Counted from the stretch's first letter, positions 39,408 through 49,158 are shown. The stretch is 64,000 nt of DNA from Romboutsia lituseburensis (GCF_024723825.1 NZ_JANQBQ010000001.1:682001-746000); one strand, 5' to 3'. Program-made: numbers and translations. The notes: generated from the sequence alone by a model not told the origin.

Positions 39408-39482
39408 AAAAACTCCAACATATATTAAACCTTATTTGCATTAATTTAAATAAAGGTCAATATATTTGTTGGAGTTTTTTCT
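39408..39482 (+). terminator. Terminator after the M24 peptidase gene
   Basis: AAAAACTCCAACATATAT pairs with ATATATTTGTTGGAGTTTTT across a 30-nt loop, followed by T-rich sequence. It may also serve the leftward membrane-protein gene that ends at 39507. Confidence 0.65.
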
Positions 39483-39506
39483 TATAAGATTAATCATAAC
39501 AATTCA

Positions 39507-39962
39507 CTAATTAATATCATCTTCATCCATATCTAGTTCTTTTTGAATTTTCTCTTCCTTCTTTTTGCTAAAGTAATATATGACTGACAACATCGCCACA
39601 TAAACTATGGCGTATGATATATAAAATCCAATAACATCTTCTACTTTTGGACCAGTTAATATAGTAAAAAGAATCATAGTTCCTATACCTGAAATTACAG
39701 CATTTTTAAAATAGCTTTTATATGATCCTTCATTATTAACAAAAATGTTATTACCTAATTTTAAATTGCGTATAAGATTATAAAACCCAGCACCTACTAA
39801 GCATAAAAATTCTCCCATAAATTGACTAGGTGGAGCTTGTAAAAAAAACTGCTGTATTACAACTGCTAAAAGTAATCCGTATATCAATAATTGAAATCCA
39901 TCACTTTGAATTTTTCTTCTTTGAGCTAAAACTCTTTCGTCTTGATTTTTAATATTATTCAT
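39507..39962 (-). CDS. Membrane protein, DUF6773-like, partner of HTH gene
   Basis: Start at ATG 39962, set by GGGAGGAATAGAT. 151 aa with four membrane helices (LLIYGLLLAVVIQQFFL, FLCLVGAGFYNLI, AVISGIGTMILFTIL, FYISYAIVYVAMLSVIYYF) and an acidic C-terminus. This protein type is normally paired with a small HTH regulator, as here. Function unknown. Confidence 0.75.
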   Translation of the reverse strand: MNNIKNQDERVLAQRRKIQSDGFQLLIYGLLLAVVIQQFFLQAPPSQFMGEFLCLVGAGFYNLIRNLKLGNNIFVNNEGSYKSYFKNAVISGIGTMILFTILTGPKVEDVIGFYISYAIVYVAMLSVIYYFSKKKEEKIQKELDMDEDDIN

Positions 39963-39964
39963 AT

Positions 39965-40159
39965 CTATTCCTCCCAAAATAAATCATCTAAGGTTTTCCC
40001 TAAAGCTTTACATATTGCAATACAAAGATTTAGAGTTGGATTATAGTTTCCAGCCTCTATCAAACCAATCGTCTGCCTTGTTACCCCTACTGCTTTGGCT
40101 AAATCGTCTTGCTTCATATCACATTCAATACGAGCTATTTTCATTCTTTTATTTTTCAT
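39965..40159 (-). CDS. XRE-family HTH regulator (YgzD-like), 64 aa
   Basis: MKNKRMKIARIECDMKQDDL then AKAVGVTRQTIGLIEAGNYN and CIAICKALGKTLDDLFWEE. This is the widespread single-domain regulator whose partner is a DUF-type membrane protein 2 nt downstream. The two form an operon and probably autoregulate. Confidence 0.9.
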   Translation of the reverse strand: MKNKRMKIARIECDMKQDDLAKAVGVTRQTIGLIEAGNYNPTLNLCIAICKALGKTLDDLFWEE

Positions 40160-40421
40160 AAAAACCTCCCTATATTACATATAGTATTATAAATATAACA
40201 TAATGTAAACTATATATTGCATTTTGTTATATAAAATGGCTATGTCAGATTTTTTCGTGATAAATATATTTTTAATTATATTTAGAGATGTAATAGCTTA
40301 ACTTATAAAAGTTTGTAACTATCTTATTGCCGTAGCAATATATAAATGAAGTATTACAACAAGTTTTACACTAACATCTTAAGTTACTTTACTATATCTA
40401 AAATTTATTAACGTAAACTAA
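40160..40421. other. Intergenic region without recognised gene
   Basis: AT-rich. It contains the upstream promoter region of the HTH operon, including a TACTATATGTAATATAG-like dyad on the minus strand near 40170-40190 that may be the regulator's site. No ORF of note. Confidence 0.3.
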
Positions 40422-40462
40422 AAGAATAAGGAAATACAAAATTGTATTTCCTTATTCTTTTA
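40421..40462. terminator. Hairpin terminator after the interrupted gene
   Basis: AAAAGAATAAGGAAATACAA pairs with TTGTATTTCCTTATTCTTTT (loop AA), a 20-bp perfect stem. It overlaps the stop of the downstream part of the 40452-41228 gene. Confidence 0.75.
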
Positions 40463-41228
40463 AGTAACTATAAAGCATATCTAAAAAATACGGTTGTTTT
40501 AACTTTTCACTTACAACTGCCCATTCATATTTTCTTCTTTTTAGTTCTTCTATATATGAAGTTTTAAATATATTTGTATATTCTTGTATGCATTCATCAT
40601 CTATTTCTTTTCTTTCATCAACAAATTCATTTAAACTTTTTTCTTTTAATTGGTTTAATATAGTATATGTACTTTCTTCTAATTTTTAATCTAAATCAAC
40701 TTTTATAAATTCTACTAACCCAATAATATTAAATTGTTCTTTTATAATTGAATCTTCATGCTGTTTTAGGTGTTTTTTCAATTCATCTAATAAATCATTT
40801 AAGTGTTTTTTTGTATATAGATATAAATTATCTTCATCTTGTATTTTAATATTTTTTTTAACTATTAGAATTTCTCTATATTCTCCACCTATTCCTTTTA
40901 GAATATTTTTAGTTATTCTAATTGCATCCATTATATGACCTCTGTCTACGATGCCATATATAAAGCGTTCGTATATTGTTATAAATTCAGAGTTTAAAAG
41001 TCCTAGTTCAATCCTTTGCTCTTCTGTTTCATCCATGCTATTTTTTATGTCTCTTTTTAATAAGTAAACTTTAAATAATCCTTCCAATTCTTCTAATGAA
41101 ATTTTTTCATCAACCTCTTTTATATTAAGCATTAACCCAATTAAACATTTTATTAATTCAGGTTTAGTTTGTTCTATATTTTCTTTATTTAAACTTTTTA
41201 TAAGTTCGTAGGTTTCATTATAATTCAT
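40452..41228 (-). pseudogene. Unknown gene interrupted by an in-frame TAA
   Basis: The first 180 codons (MNYNETYELIKSLNKENIEQ ... FIKVDLD) end at TAA 40686-40688. The same frame then continues without a further stop for 77 codons (KLEESTYTILNQLKEKSLNE ... FLDMLYSYLKE) to TAA 40452. Both parts have similar composition and helical character. One nonsense change (for example CAA or GAA to TAA) would explain it. No family recognised. The 180-aa form may still be made. Confidence 0.6.
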
Positions 41229-41859
41229 CCAGTTCTCCTTTTATATATATAATTACCCCTATATTTTCAATTTTTTTATTAAAAATAAACTGTATATAAT
41301 GATAATAATTCTATAGGTATTAAAATATATCGACATATTATTCCTTATCATACTTATATTATATCAAATATAATATTATTTAACATATCAATTATAAATC
41401 TTTAAAATATGATAAAAAATAAACTTATCAAAATCGCAACGACATCTTTTGCATAAATATCTTTGCCTCCCCTCTAGATTTTTTTATTTTTATTAACATT
41501 CTTGAATCTATATTTAGGACACTCACACCATTTTGAAAATCTAATTTCTTTAATAATGGCTTTTATATCTACTTGGGGCATAATCTCAAGTATCCTTTCT
41601 ATAAGATATAGTTAATATATACAGAATACCCTATTTATTAGATTATTAATGAGAAAAGTATATAACATAGCCTATAAAATATTCATTATAAAAATTTCAA
41701 TTAGTAGACTTACTTTTCTAATATTTAAATTTCAATTAATAGAAATAGTTATTTCATAAAATTATAATCTAATTTTTAGTTTTTTCATTTTTTGTAAATA
41801 TATGTATTTTATTATATAATTGTATTGTACAAAACAATGTCATTTAGGGGGAATACATT
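41229..41859. other. Long AT-rich intergenic region
   Basis: About 630 nt. The only coding signal is a short leftward frame (41474-41581, MPQVDIKAIIKEIRFSKWCE then CPKYRF), probably a decayed gene end. The right end carries the promoter and GGGGG ribosome site of the IStron-split gene. No RNA gene recognised. Confidence 0.4.
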
Positions 41860-44728
41860 ATGAATAGAATAGACGAAAGAGATACTATGTTTGCAAGAGC
41901 AAGCTATCAAAAAGGAAGTACAGCTTATCAAGATTATTATTCAAAAAATCCAGATAAACAAGAAATTGATGATAGTTTAAGATCTAGACCTAACTTATGT
42001 GAGGAAGGTAACATAACAGTTGCATAAAGGTTATAAAACTATAGGAATCAATTATAATATTTTATAAACTGTTTAGCCTCGTATGTGGAGAAATCCACAT
42101 AGGACACAACTTTAAAACCAGTAACTCCTAAAGCTCAACAACTACAATAAAAGATAGAATCAGAAACTCTTATGAATGTGAGGAAACTCAGAAACAATAG
42201 TTGAGATGGTATAAGGTGAGAACCTAAGTATCGTGACAATGGATGTTTGGTCGCCAAGCCTAGAAATAGGAAGGTCAAACGACTATCCCGCAAGGGAGTA
42301 CACTACAAGCTATTGGTAGTGGAAATGGGTTGCCCCTAACGTATAAGTCGAGGGTGAAGAAATAGTCTACGCACGTTCTGAAAGGGAGTGGCTATTATCG
42401 TGAGAGAAATAGCTTCATATAAGTAGCGTTATATGGAAAATATCTAAGACTATATAAAAGTGATTTCCTAATATTACATCGAATGTTCATATCCTATCCA
42501 TCGTATAATATACGATGGATAGGATATGATAAAAAGATGATGAAAGGCTATAAAGTTAGAATTTATCCAAATAAAGAACAACAATTATTAATGAATAAAA
42601 CTTTTGGTTGTGCTAGATTTGCTTATAATTGGACTTTAGCTAAACAATTTGAATCATATAAAAATGGTAATAAATTTATATCAGAGGGTGAATTAAGAAA
42701 GCAATTCACACAATTAAAAAAAGATATGAACGCTAATGGAGAAGAATGGTTGTACGAAATACCAAATAATGCTACTAAACAAGCTATTAAAGATTGTTTC
42801 AAAGCATATAAAAACTTCTTCAATGGCAAAGCTAAAAAACCAAAATTCAAAAGTAAAAAACACTCTAAATTAAGTTTTTATAATGACACTTATAAAATAA
42901 AAGTGTTTGATAATAAAGTGCAATTAGAGGTTATAGGAACTATAAATCTAGCAGAGAAAAGTAGAATCCCTAAAGGTAAAATGTATAATCCTAGAATATC
43001 ATTTGACGGATTATATTATTGGTTAAGTATAAATGTTGAAGTTGATGATAACCAAATCAATGAAAATAAATCTGAACCAATAGGAGTAGATTTAGGTATA
43101 AAAACATTAATGGCTTATTCTAATCAGATGAATTTTAATAGAATTAATACTAAAAAAGAAATAAAAAAACTTAAAAGGTTACATAGAAAAGCAAGTAGAC
43201 ATTATATTAAAATGTATAAAAATAAAACTACTAATAAATCTAGAAATCTTTTAAAAATTGAGAAATCTATTTTAAAGCAACATAGAAGAATTACAAATAT
43301 TAGATTTAATAATATACATCAAGCTACTACAAAACTAATAAAACTTAATCCTTCACATATTGTAATTGAAGATTTAGAAATTTTTAATTTAATGAAGAAT
43401 AAGCATTTGGCTGAAAAGTTTGCAGATTGTTCATTTTATGAGATTCGTAGACAATTGAAATACAAATGTGAATGGAATAATATAAACTTAGTTATAGCAG
43501 ACAAATGGTATCCATCATCAAAAATATGTAGTAATTGTGGTAATAAGAAAGATAAGTTAAGTTTATCAGAGAGAGTTTATAAATGTAAATGTTGTAATTT
43601 AGAAATAGAAAGAGATTTCAATGCTAGTATTAATTTAAAAAACTTAGCTATATAACTTAAATATAAGTTAAGTATGTACCCAAACGTTATTGGGGAATTT
43701 AAGCCTTTGGAGAGTTATAAAAAACGAAAGTAGATTTTCTTATGAATTTCAAAATCAAACTCTATGAATTAGGAATAGGATTTTATAAACTTTTATAAAG
43801 TTTTAGTAACGGTACTATGACTTATAATGAAATAAATTCGAAAATGCCTAGCTGTGCTTTTGAATTTTTAGAAGATATAAGACATCTATGTGAAAAAGAA
43901 GTTAATTCACCAAAGGTTGAAACAAATCCTAAAGCAATTACTAAAAAATTAAAAGGATTTGCTAAACAATATGGAGCTTGTGTTGTGGGCATTACTAAAT
44001 TAAATGAATCACATATATATACTCATAGAGGTCGTCATGAGGAAAACTATGGTGAAGAAATTAATCTAAATCATAAGTATGCAATTGTATTTGGATGTGA
44101 AATGAACAAAGAAATGATAAATAGGTCTCCTATGATTTGTGAAGTCATAGAAACTAGTAAGTGTTATGTAGATGCTTCTATTGTAGGTATGATTCTTAGT
44201 TATTTTATAAGAAGCCTTGGATATGAAGCTAGAAATCATATGGATGCTAACTATTTAGTTATGCCAGTACTTTTAGCTCGTGATGCAGGTCTTGGAGATA
44301 TTGGTAGAAATGCTATTTTGACTAACAAAATATATGGTTCTAGACTAAGATTAGGTGTAGTTACTACTGATTTAGAACTTGAGGAAGATACTTATGAAGA
44401 CTTTGGATTAGAGGACTTTTGCAATGAGTGTAAAAAATGTTCATTCAACTGCCCTTCTCATTCATTAAGTAATGATAGTAAAATCAGTAACTTAGGAGAA
44501 TATAACTGGGTAATAGACCATGAATCATGCTACACAAAATGGAGATATTTAGGTACAGATTGTGGTATGTGCATTTCAGCTTGTCCATTTAGCCAAGACT
44601 TAGAAACTATAAAAAATACAACTACATTTAAAAATAATAAAACTCTTATTGATGAGGCTTTAAAAGAGTTTAAAAAGAAATTTGGAAATAGAGTTTTTGT
44701 GCCCGGTAATCCACCTTGGCTTAGATAA
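41860..44728 (+). CDS. Reductive-dehalogenase-like 4Fe-4S protein, split by IStron (spliced, 354 aa)
   Basis: Exon 1 starts at ATG 41860 (MNRIDERDTMFARASYQKGS ... RPNLCEEG). Exon 2 (from about 43814) begins TMTYNEINSKMPSCAFEFLE. Joining at the GGT shared by 42007-42009 and 43811-43813 keeps the frame. The product resembles membrane-free reductive-dehalogenase-like proteins of clostridia. It has two 4Fe-4S motifs, CNECKKCSFNCP and CGMCISACP, and no Tat signal. Real dehalogenation is not implied. Without splicing, exon 1 stops at TAA 42025-42027 after 55 residues, while exon 2 could start at ATG 43817 (303 aa, no clear ribosome site). Confidence 0.78.
42010..42480 (+). ncRNA. Group I intron catalytic core
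   Basis: P7 pairs GACTAT (42281-42286) with ATAGTC (42362-42367), within the usual surroundings (ACGACTATCCCGCAAGGGAG and GAAGAAATAGTCTACGCA). A P2-like hairpin TATGTGGA/TCCACATA lies near 42080-42100. AGGT before the 5' junction can pair with GCCT (42075-42078), giving the U-G pair typical of P1. Other helices are present but I have not folded it. Confidence 0.8.
42488..42528 (+). promoter_or_regulatory. 20-bp perfect hairpin covering the tnpB ribosome site
   Basis: CATATCCTATCCATCGTATA, one A, then its exact complement. The right arm contains the only Shine-Dalgarno-like AGGA ahead of tnpB (ATG 42537), so folding would hide it. It could also be an intron P9-type helix. Confidence 0.65.
42537..43655 (+). 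CDS. tnpB: TnpB RNA-guided nuclease (IS605 OrfB type)
   Basis: 372 aa from ATG 42537 (MMKGYKVRIYPNKEQ); an in-frame ATG at 42483 lies within the hairpin region. The N-terminal OrfB helix-turn-helix part (TFGCARFAYNW) is followed by the RuvC-like nuclease: catalytic D in PIGVDLGIKTL, E in HIVIEDLEIF, a zinc ribbon CSNCG...CKCC and the final D in IERDFNASINLKNLA. All active residues are intact. TnpB cuts target DNA guided by an RNA from the element's right end. In IStrons it helps keep the element in place after excision. Confidence 0.93.
   Translation: MMKGYKVRIYPNKEQQLLMNKTFGCARFAYNWTLAKQFESYKNGNKFISEGELRKQFTQLKKDMNANGEEWLYEIPNNATKQAIKDCFKAYKNFFNGKAKKPKFKSKKHSKLSFYNDTYKIKVFDNKVQLEVIGTINLAEKSRIPKGKMYNPRISFDGLYYWLSINVEVDDNQINENKSEPIGVDLGIKTLMAYSNQMNFNRINTKKEIKKLKRLHRKASRHYIKMYKNKTTNKSRNLLKIEKSILKQHRRITNIRFNNIHQATTKLIKLNPSHIVIEDLEIFNLMKNKHLAEKFADCSFYEIRRQLKYKCEWNNINLVIADKWYPSSKICSNCGNKKDKLSLSERVYKCKCCNLEIERDFNASINLKNLAI
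43656..43813 (+). ncRNA. IStron right end: probable guide-RNA scaffold and intron 3' end
   Basis: 158 nt between tnpB and exon 2. Contains hairpin words (CCCAAACGTTATTGGGG) and a conserved-looking end (TTTATAAAGTTTTAGTAACG). In TnpB elements the RNA ends here and its guide is the flanking DNA, here starting GTACTATGACTTATAATG, that is, exon 2. The same RNA must carry the 3' splice site. Confidence 0.6.
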
Positions 44729-44738
44729 TTATTAATAT

Positions 44739-44788
44739 AAAAATATACTGAGTTAAAATACATTTATATTTTAACTCAGTATATTTTA
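44739..44788. terminator. Bidirectional terminator
   Basis: AAAATATACTGAGTTAAAAT pairs with ATTTTAACTCAGTATATTTT, separating the convergent iron-sulfur and DUF2804 genes. Confidence 0.8.
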
Positions 44789-44791
44789 AAT

Positions 44792-45775
44792 TTACCATTT
44801 TGCATAGTGGTCTTCAAACCAACAGATAACATCGTTAAATTCAATAGTTTCATCATTTACTTTAACTTCTCCATTTATCCTTCCTATATGTTGTTTTAGA
44901 CTTGATTTAACTAATATTTTATTATTTTTTTTATCATTTATAGATTCTACTTTAAATATCAAATCTATTTGTTCCTCTTTATTTTGATTATTTTTTATAG
45001 ACCATTTATTTTCATCTATTTTTTCAAAGTTAACATCACTATATATCTTATATAATATACCATTTATTTTTATACCATTTTCATTAACACCTGTATTATC
45101 TGTCCACTTACCACCTAAGTTTAGGCCAACTTTTAAGTCTTCATTTTTAAATCCACAAGTTAACCAATACCAAGATTTTTCTCTTTCCCATATTCCTCTT
45201 CCGTAATCAATAAAACCTATAGAATCCTCTAAATTAAAAGTTTCATTTTCATCTTGACCTATGCATACATATCCCTTTGATTTTAGAGGTAATTGTTTCG
45301 ATGTATAGTGATATTTTTTATCACTCCACGGTACTAATACATTTAATGACTCCTTTTGTAGTATAAAATTAGCATCTATATCTATTTCATGCCATTTAAT
45401 CATTACATGTAGTTTTTCATTTACTCTTATTATATTGAAATACATATCTTTATTTTGATAATGGGCATAAGACCCTACTGAGTTGTGTATTATCATTCCA
45501 TTACATAAAGGTATTGTAATATTTTTATGTATCTCTCTTTTTTCCTCTAAGTCATAAAAGTCTATAAAAATTAGTCCTACATAATCAAGTTTTACTATAG
45601 CAAATGCACATATATATTTGTCGTTCATCCACATATAATGATTCCATATTTTCTTCCTAAAATATCCACTATCTATGTCACAATTTGAGAATATCTTTCT
45701 ACTCCACCCTATAGATTCTTTGTTTAAAATTCCTTCTTTAGTACATATAAAGTTCTTATTTTTTAATTCTTTCAT
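44792..45775 (-). CDS. DUF2804 family protein
   Basis: 327 aa. Matches DUF2804 by IGFIDYGRGIWEREKSWYWL, VGLNLGGKWTDNTGVNENGI and the NDVICWFEDHYAKW end. The fold is related to lipocalin/AttH-like beta sandwiches; the biochemical role is unknown. Cytoplasmic (no signal). Single gene with AAAGGGAGGG-like site (GGGAGGGTTTGA). Confidence 0.88.
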   Translation of the reverse strand: MKELKNKNFICTKEGILNKESIGWSRKIFSNCDIDSGYFRKKIWNHYMWMNDKYICAFAIVKLDYVGLIFIDFYDLEEKREIHKNITIPLCNGMIIHNSVGSYAHYQNKDMYFNIIRVNEKLHVMIKWHEIDIDANFILQKESLNVLVPWSDKKYHYTSKQLPLKSKGYVCIGQDENETFNLEDSIGFIDYGRGIWEREKSWYWLTCGFKNEDLKVGLNLGGKWTDNTGVNENGIKINGILYKIYSDVNFEKIDENKWSIKNNQNKEEQIDLIFKVESINDKKNNKILVKSSLKQHIGRINGEVKVNDETIEFNDVICWFEDHYAKW

Positions 45776-46113
45776 TCAAACCCTCCCGTCAATCAAATGA
45801 TAGCAAATTTTAATAAATACACTTATATGATTTTAATTCTATATATGAAAAAAACTACTTTAAGTATTGACTTAAAATAGTTAAAAAAATTTATTGATTT
45901 TTATATATTAATATTATACTACATCTATGATAGTTTCGTCATACTTATCAGATAATTCATACATTTTATGTATTTATTTTTTTATCTGTATATAAAATGT
46001 TAAATTTTTATAATTTTTTATTTATGTATTACTAAAATAAGTTTATTTGAATATAATAAATAGTAACGTAGTTTTATGCTACTTATTAAATTTATATTCT
46101 CGAGGTGCTTAAA
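45776..46113. other. AT-rich intergenic region
   Basis: 338 nt between divergent genes. Holds a hairpin-like AAAACTACTTTAAGTATTGACTTAAAATAG stretch near 45850-45880 (partly complementary). Promoter-like AT-rich sequence precedes the Asp-rich peptide gene. No ORF recognised. Confidence 0.3.
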
Positions 46114-46344
46114 ATGAATATTTCTTTTAGATCATCAAAAAAATGCAACGGTAAAAGAAGTAAGATTTTGGACTTAATAAATTTTAATGATTTATTATCT
46201 GATAGTGATATTTTGTTATATGATGATGACTATGATTACGACAATACTTATGACGAAGATTATGACTATGATTATGTAATTTCTGAGGATAACTTAAAAA
46301 TGGAAGATGATGTTTATAAAGATGATACAATATACTATTTATAA
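46114..46344 (+). CDS. Asp/Tyr-rich acidic peptide, 76 aa
   Basis: Start at ATG 46114, set by GAGGTG 6 nt upstream. A basic N-terminus (SFRSSKKCNGKRSKI) is followed by a strongly acidic repeat-like tail (YDDDYDYDNTYDEDYDYDYV). No membrane segment. Family not recognised. The DY-rich part might bind metal ions or nucleic-acid-binding proteins; that is inference. Has its own terminator. Confidence 0.65.
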   Translation: MNISFRSSKKCNGKRSKILDLINFNDLLSDSDILLYDDDYDYDNTYDEDYDYDYVISEDNLKMEDDVYKDDTIYYL

Positions 46345-46732
46345 ATTTTTAATATAGTTTAGAATATATTTATTTTAAGGTGTCTCCATATTTTAGAGGC
46401 ACTTTTCTTGTTATATAATACTTAAAAATATTTCCTTTCTTTTTTATATAACCCCTCCTTTAATTTATTAGATTTTAATTTTTAATAATTATTTATTAGT
46501 AAAATAATCAAGTTATTAATATTAAAAACTCGCCATTCGTGCCTAAAATAATACCATTTATACATAAAATATTGTAAAAAAATATTTTTAGTTTATCCTT
46601 AAATAAGAGTATTTTTAATAAGAAAAACAGGTTAATGAACTTGAAAACTTTTTAAATATTACATCTATTATCTAAAAGACATATGTTAATGCTATTATTA
46701 CATAAAGTTTTGTACAGTTAAGGGGATAAATC
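46345..46732. other. Intergenic region with terminator
   Basis: A stem AGGTGTCTC/GAGGCACTT at 46379-46409 with T-run ends the acidic-peptide gene. The remaining ~320 nt are AT-rich and lead to the ABC exporter operon (ribosome site AAGGGG). No ORF seen. Confidence 0.5.
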
Positions 46733-47506
46733 ATGGATAAAGCAATACTTATAAAAGATTTAAAGATGAACTTTGAGGATAAAGAAGTTTTAAAAGGAAT
46801 AAACCTTGAAATAGACAAGGGAAATATAATAGGATATATAGGTCCAAATGGTGCTGGAAAAAGTACAACTGTAAAAATAATACTAGGTTTAATTGAGGGT
46901 TATACAGGAGTTGTTAAAATATTTGGAGAAGATATCTCTCAAGAAGAGGTATATAAAAAAAGAATAGGATATGTGCCTGAAGTAGCAGAAACTTACGAAA
47001 GCTTAACAGCTAGAGAATATTTAACATTTATAGGACAACTTTACGGATTAGAATATGATGATGCTGATAAAAAAGCTTATGAATTAATGGATATATTAGA
47101 AATAAAAGATGTTTATAACTCAAAAATTGAATCCTTTTCAAAAGGAATGAAGCAAAAGGTTATTATAATATCTAGCTTAATACATAACCCAGATATACTA
47201 TTTTTAGATGAACCACTAAGTGGATTGGATGCAAATAGTGTAATGATAATAAAGGAAATCTTGCTAAGTTTAAAAGAAGAAGGTAAAACTATTTTTTACT
47301 CTTCACATATAATGGAAATTGTAGAAAAAATAAGTGATAGAATCATACTTTTAGATGATGGATCTATTGTTGCAGATGGAAGCTTTGATGATTTAAAAGA
47401 AAGTTTACATCAAAAATCTCTAGAACAAATCTTTAATCAACTTACAGGATTTAGTGAATATAAAAATCTTGCAAAAAAATTTATATCTGTAATAAAAGAG
47501 GTGTAA
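46733..47506 (+). CDS. ABC transporter ATP-binding protein
   Basis: 257 aa. Walker A GPNGAGKST, Q-loop-like PEVAETYESLTAREYL, signature FSKGMKQKVIIIS, Walker B ILFLDEPLSGLD, H-loop YSSHIME. The pattern is that of exporter/ABC-2-type ATPases (NatA/EcsA-like). It forms an operon with the permease 3 nt downstream. Substrate unknown. Confidence 0.95.
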   Translation: MDKAILIKDLKMNFEDKEVLKGINLEIDKGNIIGYIGPNGAGKSTTVKIILGLIEGYTGVVKIFGEDISQEEVYKKRIGYVPEVAETYESLTAREYLTFIGQLYGLEYDDADKKAYELMDILEIKDVYNSKIESFSKGMKQKVIIISSLIHNPDILFLDEPLSGLDANSVMIIKEILLSLKEEGKTIFYSSHIMEIVEKISDRIILLDDGSIVADGSFDDLKESLHQKSLEQIFNQLTGFSEYKNLAKKFISVIKEV

Positions 47507-47509
47507 ATT

Positions 47510-49114
47510 ATGAATAATTTTATTTCACTAAATATACTTGATAAATTTAGGTTTTTATATGAAAAACTTGGTATTGATTATGATACTATGAGGTTAATAT
47601 TAAGTATAAAACTAACATTAGACTCAAGAAAAACATCTAATTTATTAGAACGTCAACAGTTTGATCAATATTTAGATCAATATAAAACAGTTCAAATAAT
47701 ATATACAATCATTGGATTTTTTATGATGTTTATTATAATAATGAGTAAAAATACTTTAGTCTCAATGGCAACTTATTTTGCAATGTTTATGTTTTTTATA
47801 GCTACAAATTTTATGTCTGATTTTTCATCAGTAATATTAGATGTTAAAGATAAATCTATATTAGCTACTAGAGGTATAGATTTAAAAACTTTAAATGCAT
47901 CTAAAATAACACATGTTATGATATACATGGTAAAAATAAGTATAGCATTGAGTGGATTTTCATTAATTGCATCACTAAAATATGGATTACTTTTTTCTTT
48001 AGTATTCTTAATAGAAATATTTCTTATAAATATTTTCATGCTAATGTTTTCTGGGCTAATTTATTTACTTTTACTAAAGTTATTTAATGGATCGAAACTT
48101 AAAGATGCAATCACTATTATACAAATAGGAGTTACAATATTATTTAGTTTGACTTATATACTTGTTATTAATTTATCTACAAGTATAGATTTATTTAAAA
48201 GCATTCATTTAGGTGCAATACGTTACTTTTTACCACCTTTTTGGTTTGCATCTTTACTTGAGATAATAGCAACAAAACATATAAATAAAACATTATTAAT
48301 ACTTTCTTTTTTAGCTTTAGTAACACCTTTAATATCAGCTTTAATATATATAAAGCTTACACCAATATTTGAAAAAAATCTTCAAAAACTCAATAATAAT
48401 GAAAGCTCAAATAATAATATAAAAAAATATAAATTTCAAATAAAATTGAGTAAGATTGTGTGTAAAGATAAAGAGGAAAGAATATTTTTTGATTTTTTTT
48501 CTAGAATGCTAAAAGTTGATAGAGATTTTAAGACTACAGTATATACAACTATTGGATCTAATTTAATCGGTATTTTTGTAATTCTTGATAGAAATGTAGA
48601 AGATATAGGTGTGTATATTTATTTATTTTTATATAGCTATGTAACTATAGTTCCTACAATAATAATAGCATTAAAATTCTCTAGAAATTGTAATGCATCA
48701 TACATATATAAAACTATACCTATAAAAAATAAAATGAATGTACATAAAGCAGCTATTAAAGCTTGCTTAGCTAATGTAATAATACCTATTTACATAATTT
48801 CAAGTATTGTTTTTATGAATATTTATGAGGTAACTGTAATCCAACATATAATAATTATATTTTTGATTACTATATTTATAGCTATAAGTACATTTATTAT
48901 ACTAAATAAAAAACTGCCATTTTCTCAACCACCTAATATATTTAAGAAAAATTATGCAATATTAGATAATTATTTAATGGTTGTTTTAACTCTTATTATG
49001 GCAGGTATTCACTTTGTTATTTCACTCTTTGGAACTTTACCACTTAATATTTATATAATAGCTATTTTAATAATAAACATAATTTTATATAAATTAACTT
49101 TTAGGGTTAGGTAA
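47510..49114 (+). CDS. ABC transporter permease, large membrane protein
   Basis: 534 aa with about 12 hydrophobic segments (IIYTIIGFFMMFIIIM, FAMFMFFIATNFMSDF, YILVINLSTSID and others) and a cytoplasmic stretch at ~295-345 (LQKLNNNESSNNN). An NMT-like or peptidase domain is absent. Paired with the ATPase before it. Could export a peptide or drug; not determinable. Confidence 0.88.
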   Translation: MNNFISLNILDKFRFLYEKLGIDYDTMRLILSIKLTLDSRKTSNLLERQQFDQYLDQYKTVQIIYTIIGFFMMFIIIMSKNTLVSMATYFAMFMFFIATNFMSDFSSVILDVKDKSILATRGIDLKTLNASKITHVMIYMVKISIALSGFSLIASLKYGLLFSLVFLIEIFLINIFMLMFSGLIYLLLLKLFNGSKLKDAITIIQIGVTILFSLTYILVINLSTSIDLFKSIHLGAIRYFLPPFWFASLLEIIATKHINKTLLILSFLALVTPLISALIYIKLTPIFEKNLQKLNNNESSNNNIKKYKFQIKLSKIVCKDKEERIFFDFFSRMLKVDRDFKTTVYTTIGSNLIGIFVILDRNVEDIGVYIYLFLYSYVTIVPTIIIALKFSRNCNASYIYKTIPIKNKMNVHKAAIKACLANVIIPIYIISSIVFMNIYEVTVIQHIIIIFLITIFIAISTFIILNKKLPFSQPPNIFKKNYAILDNYLMVVLTLIMAGIHFVISLFGTLPLNIYIIAILIINIILYKLTFRVR

Positions 49115-49158
49115 TTTAATTATAAGTTTTAAAAGCTTAAGTATTTCAGTCAAAATAA

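Larger units (their letters stand above)
42010..43813 (+). mobile_element. IStron: group I intron fused to an IS605-type tnpB element
   Basis: The 5' third is a group I intron core, the middle is tnpB, and the 3' end is the element's right-end/guide-RNA region. No tnpA is present, so it depends on a helper transposase to move. It lies in the sense direction of the host gene, as needed for splicing. This matches CdISt1-type IStrons of clostridia. Exact borders are ambiguous within the repeated GGT. Confidence 0.82.

Noticed and set aside
41474-41581. 35-codon leftward frame as a gene
   Set aside because: No ribosome site and no conserved motif; probably a decayed end or chance.
42028-42480. 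A TnpA gene in front of tnpB
   Set aside because: No open frame with an HUH motif exists here; the segment has group I intron pairing instead.
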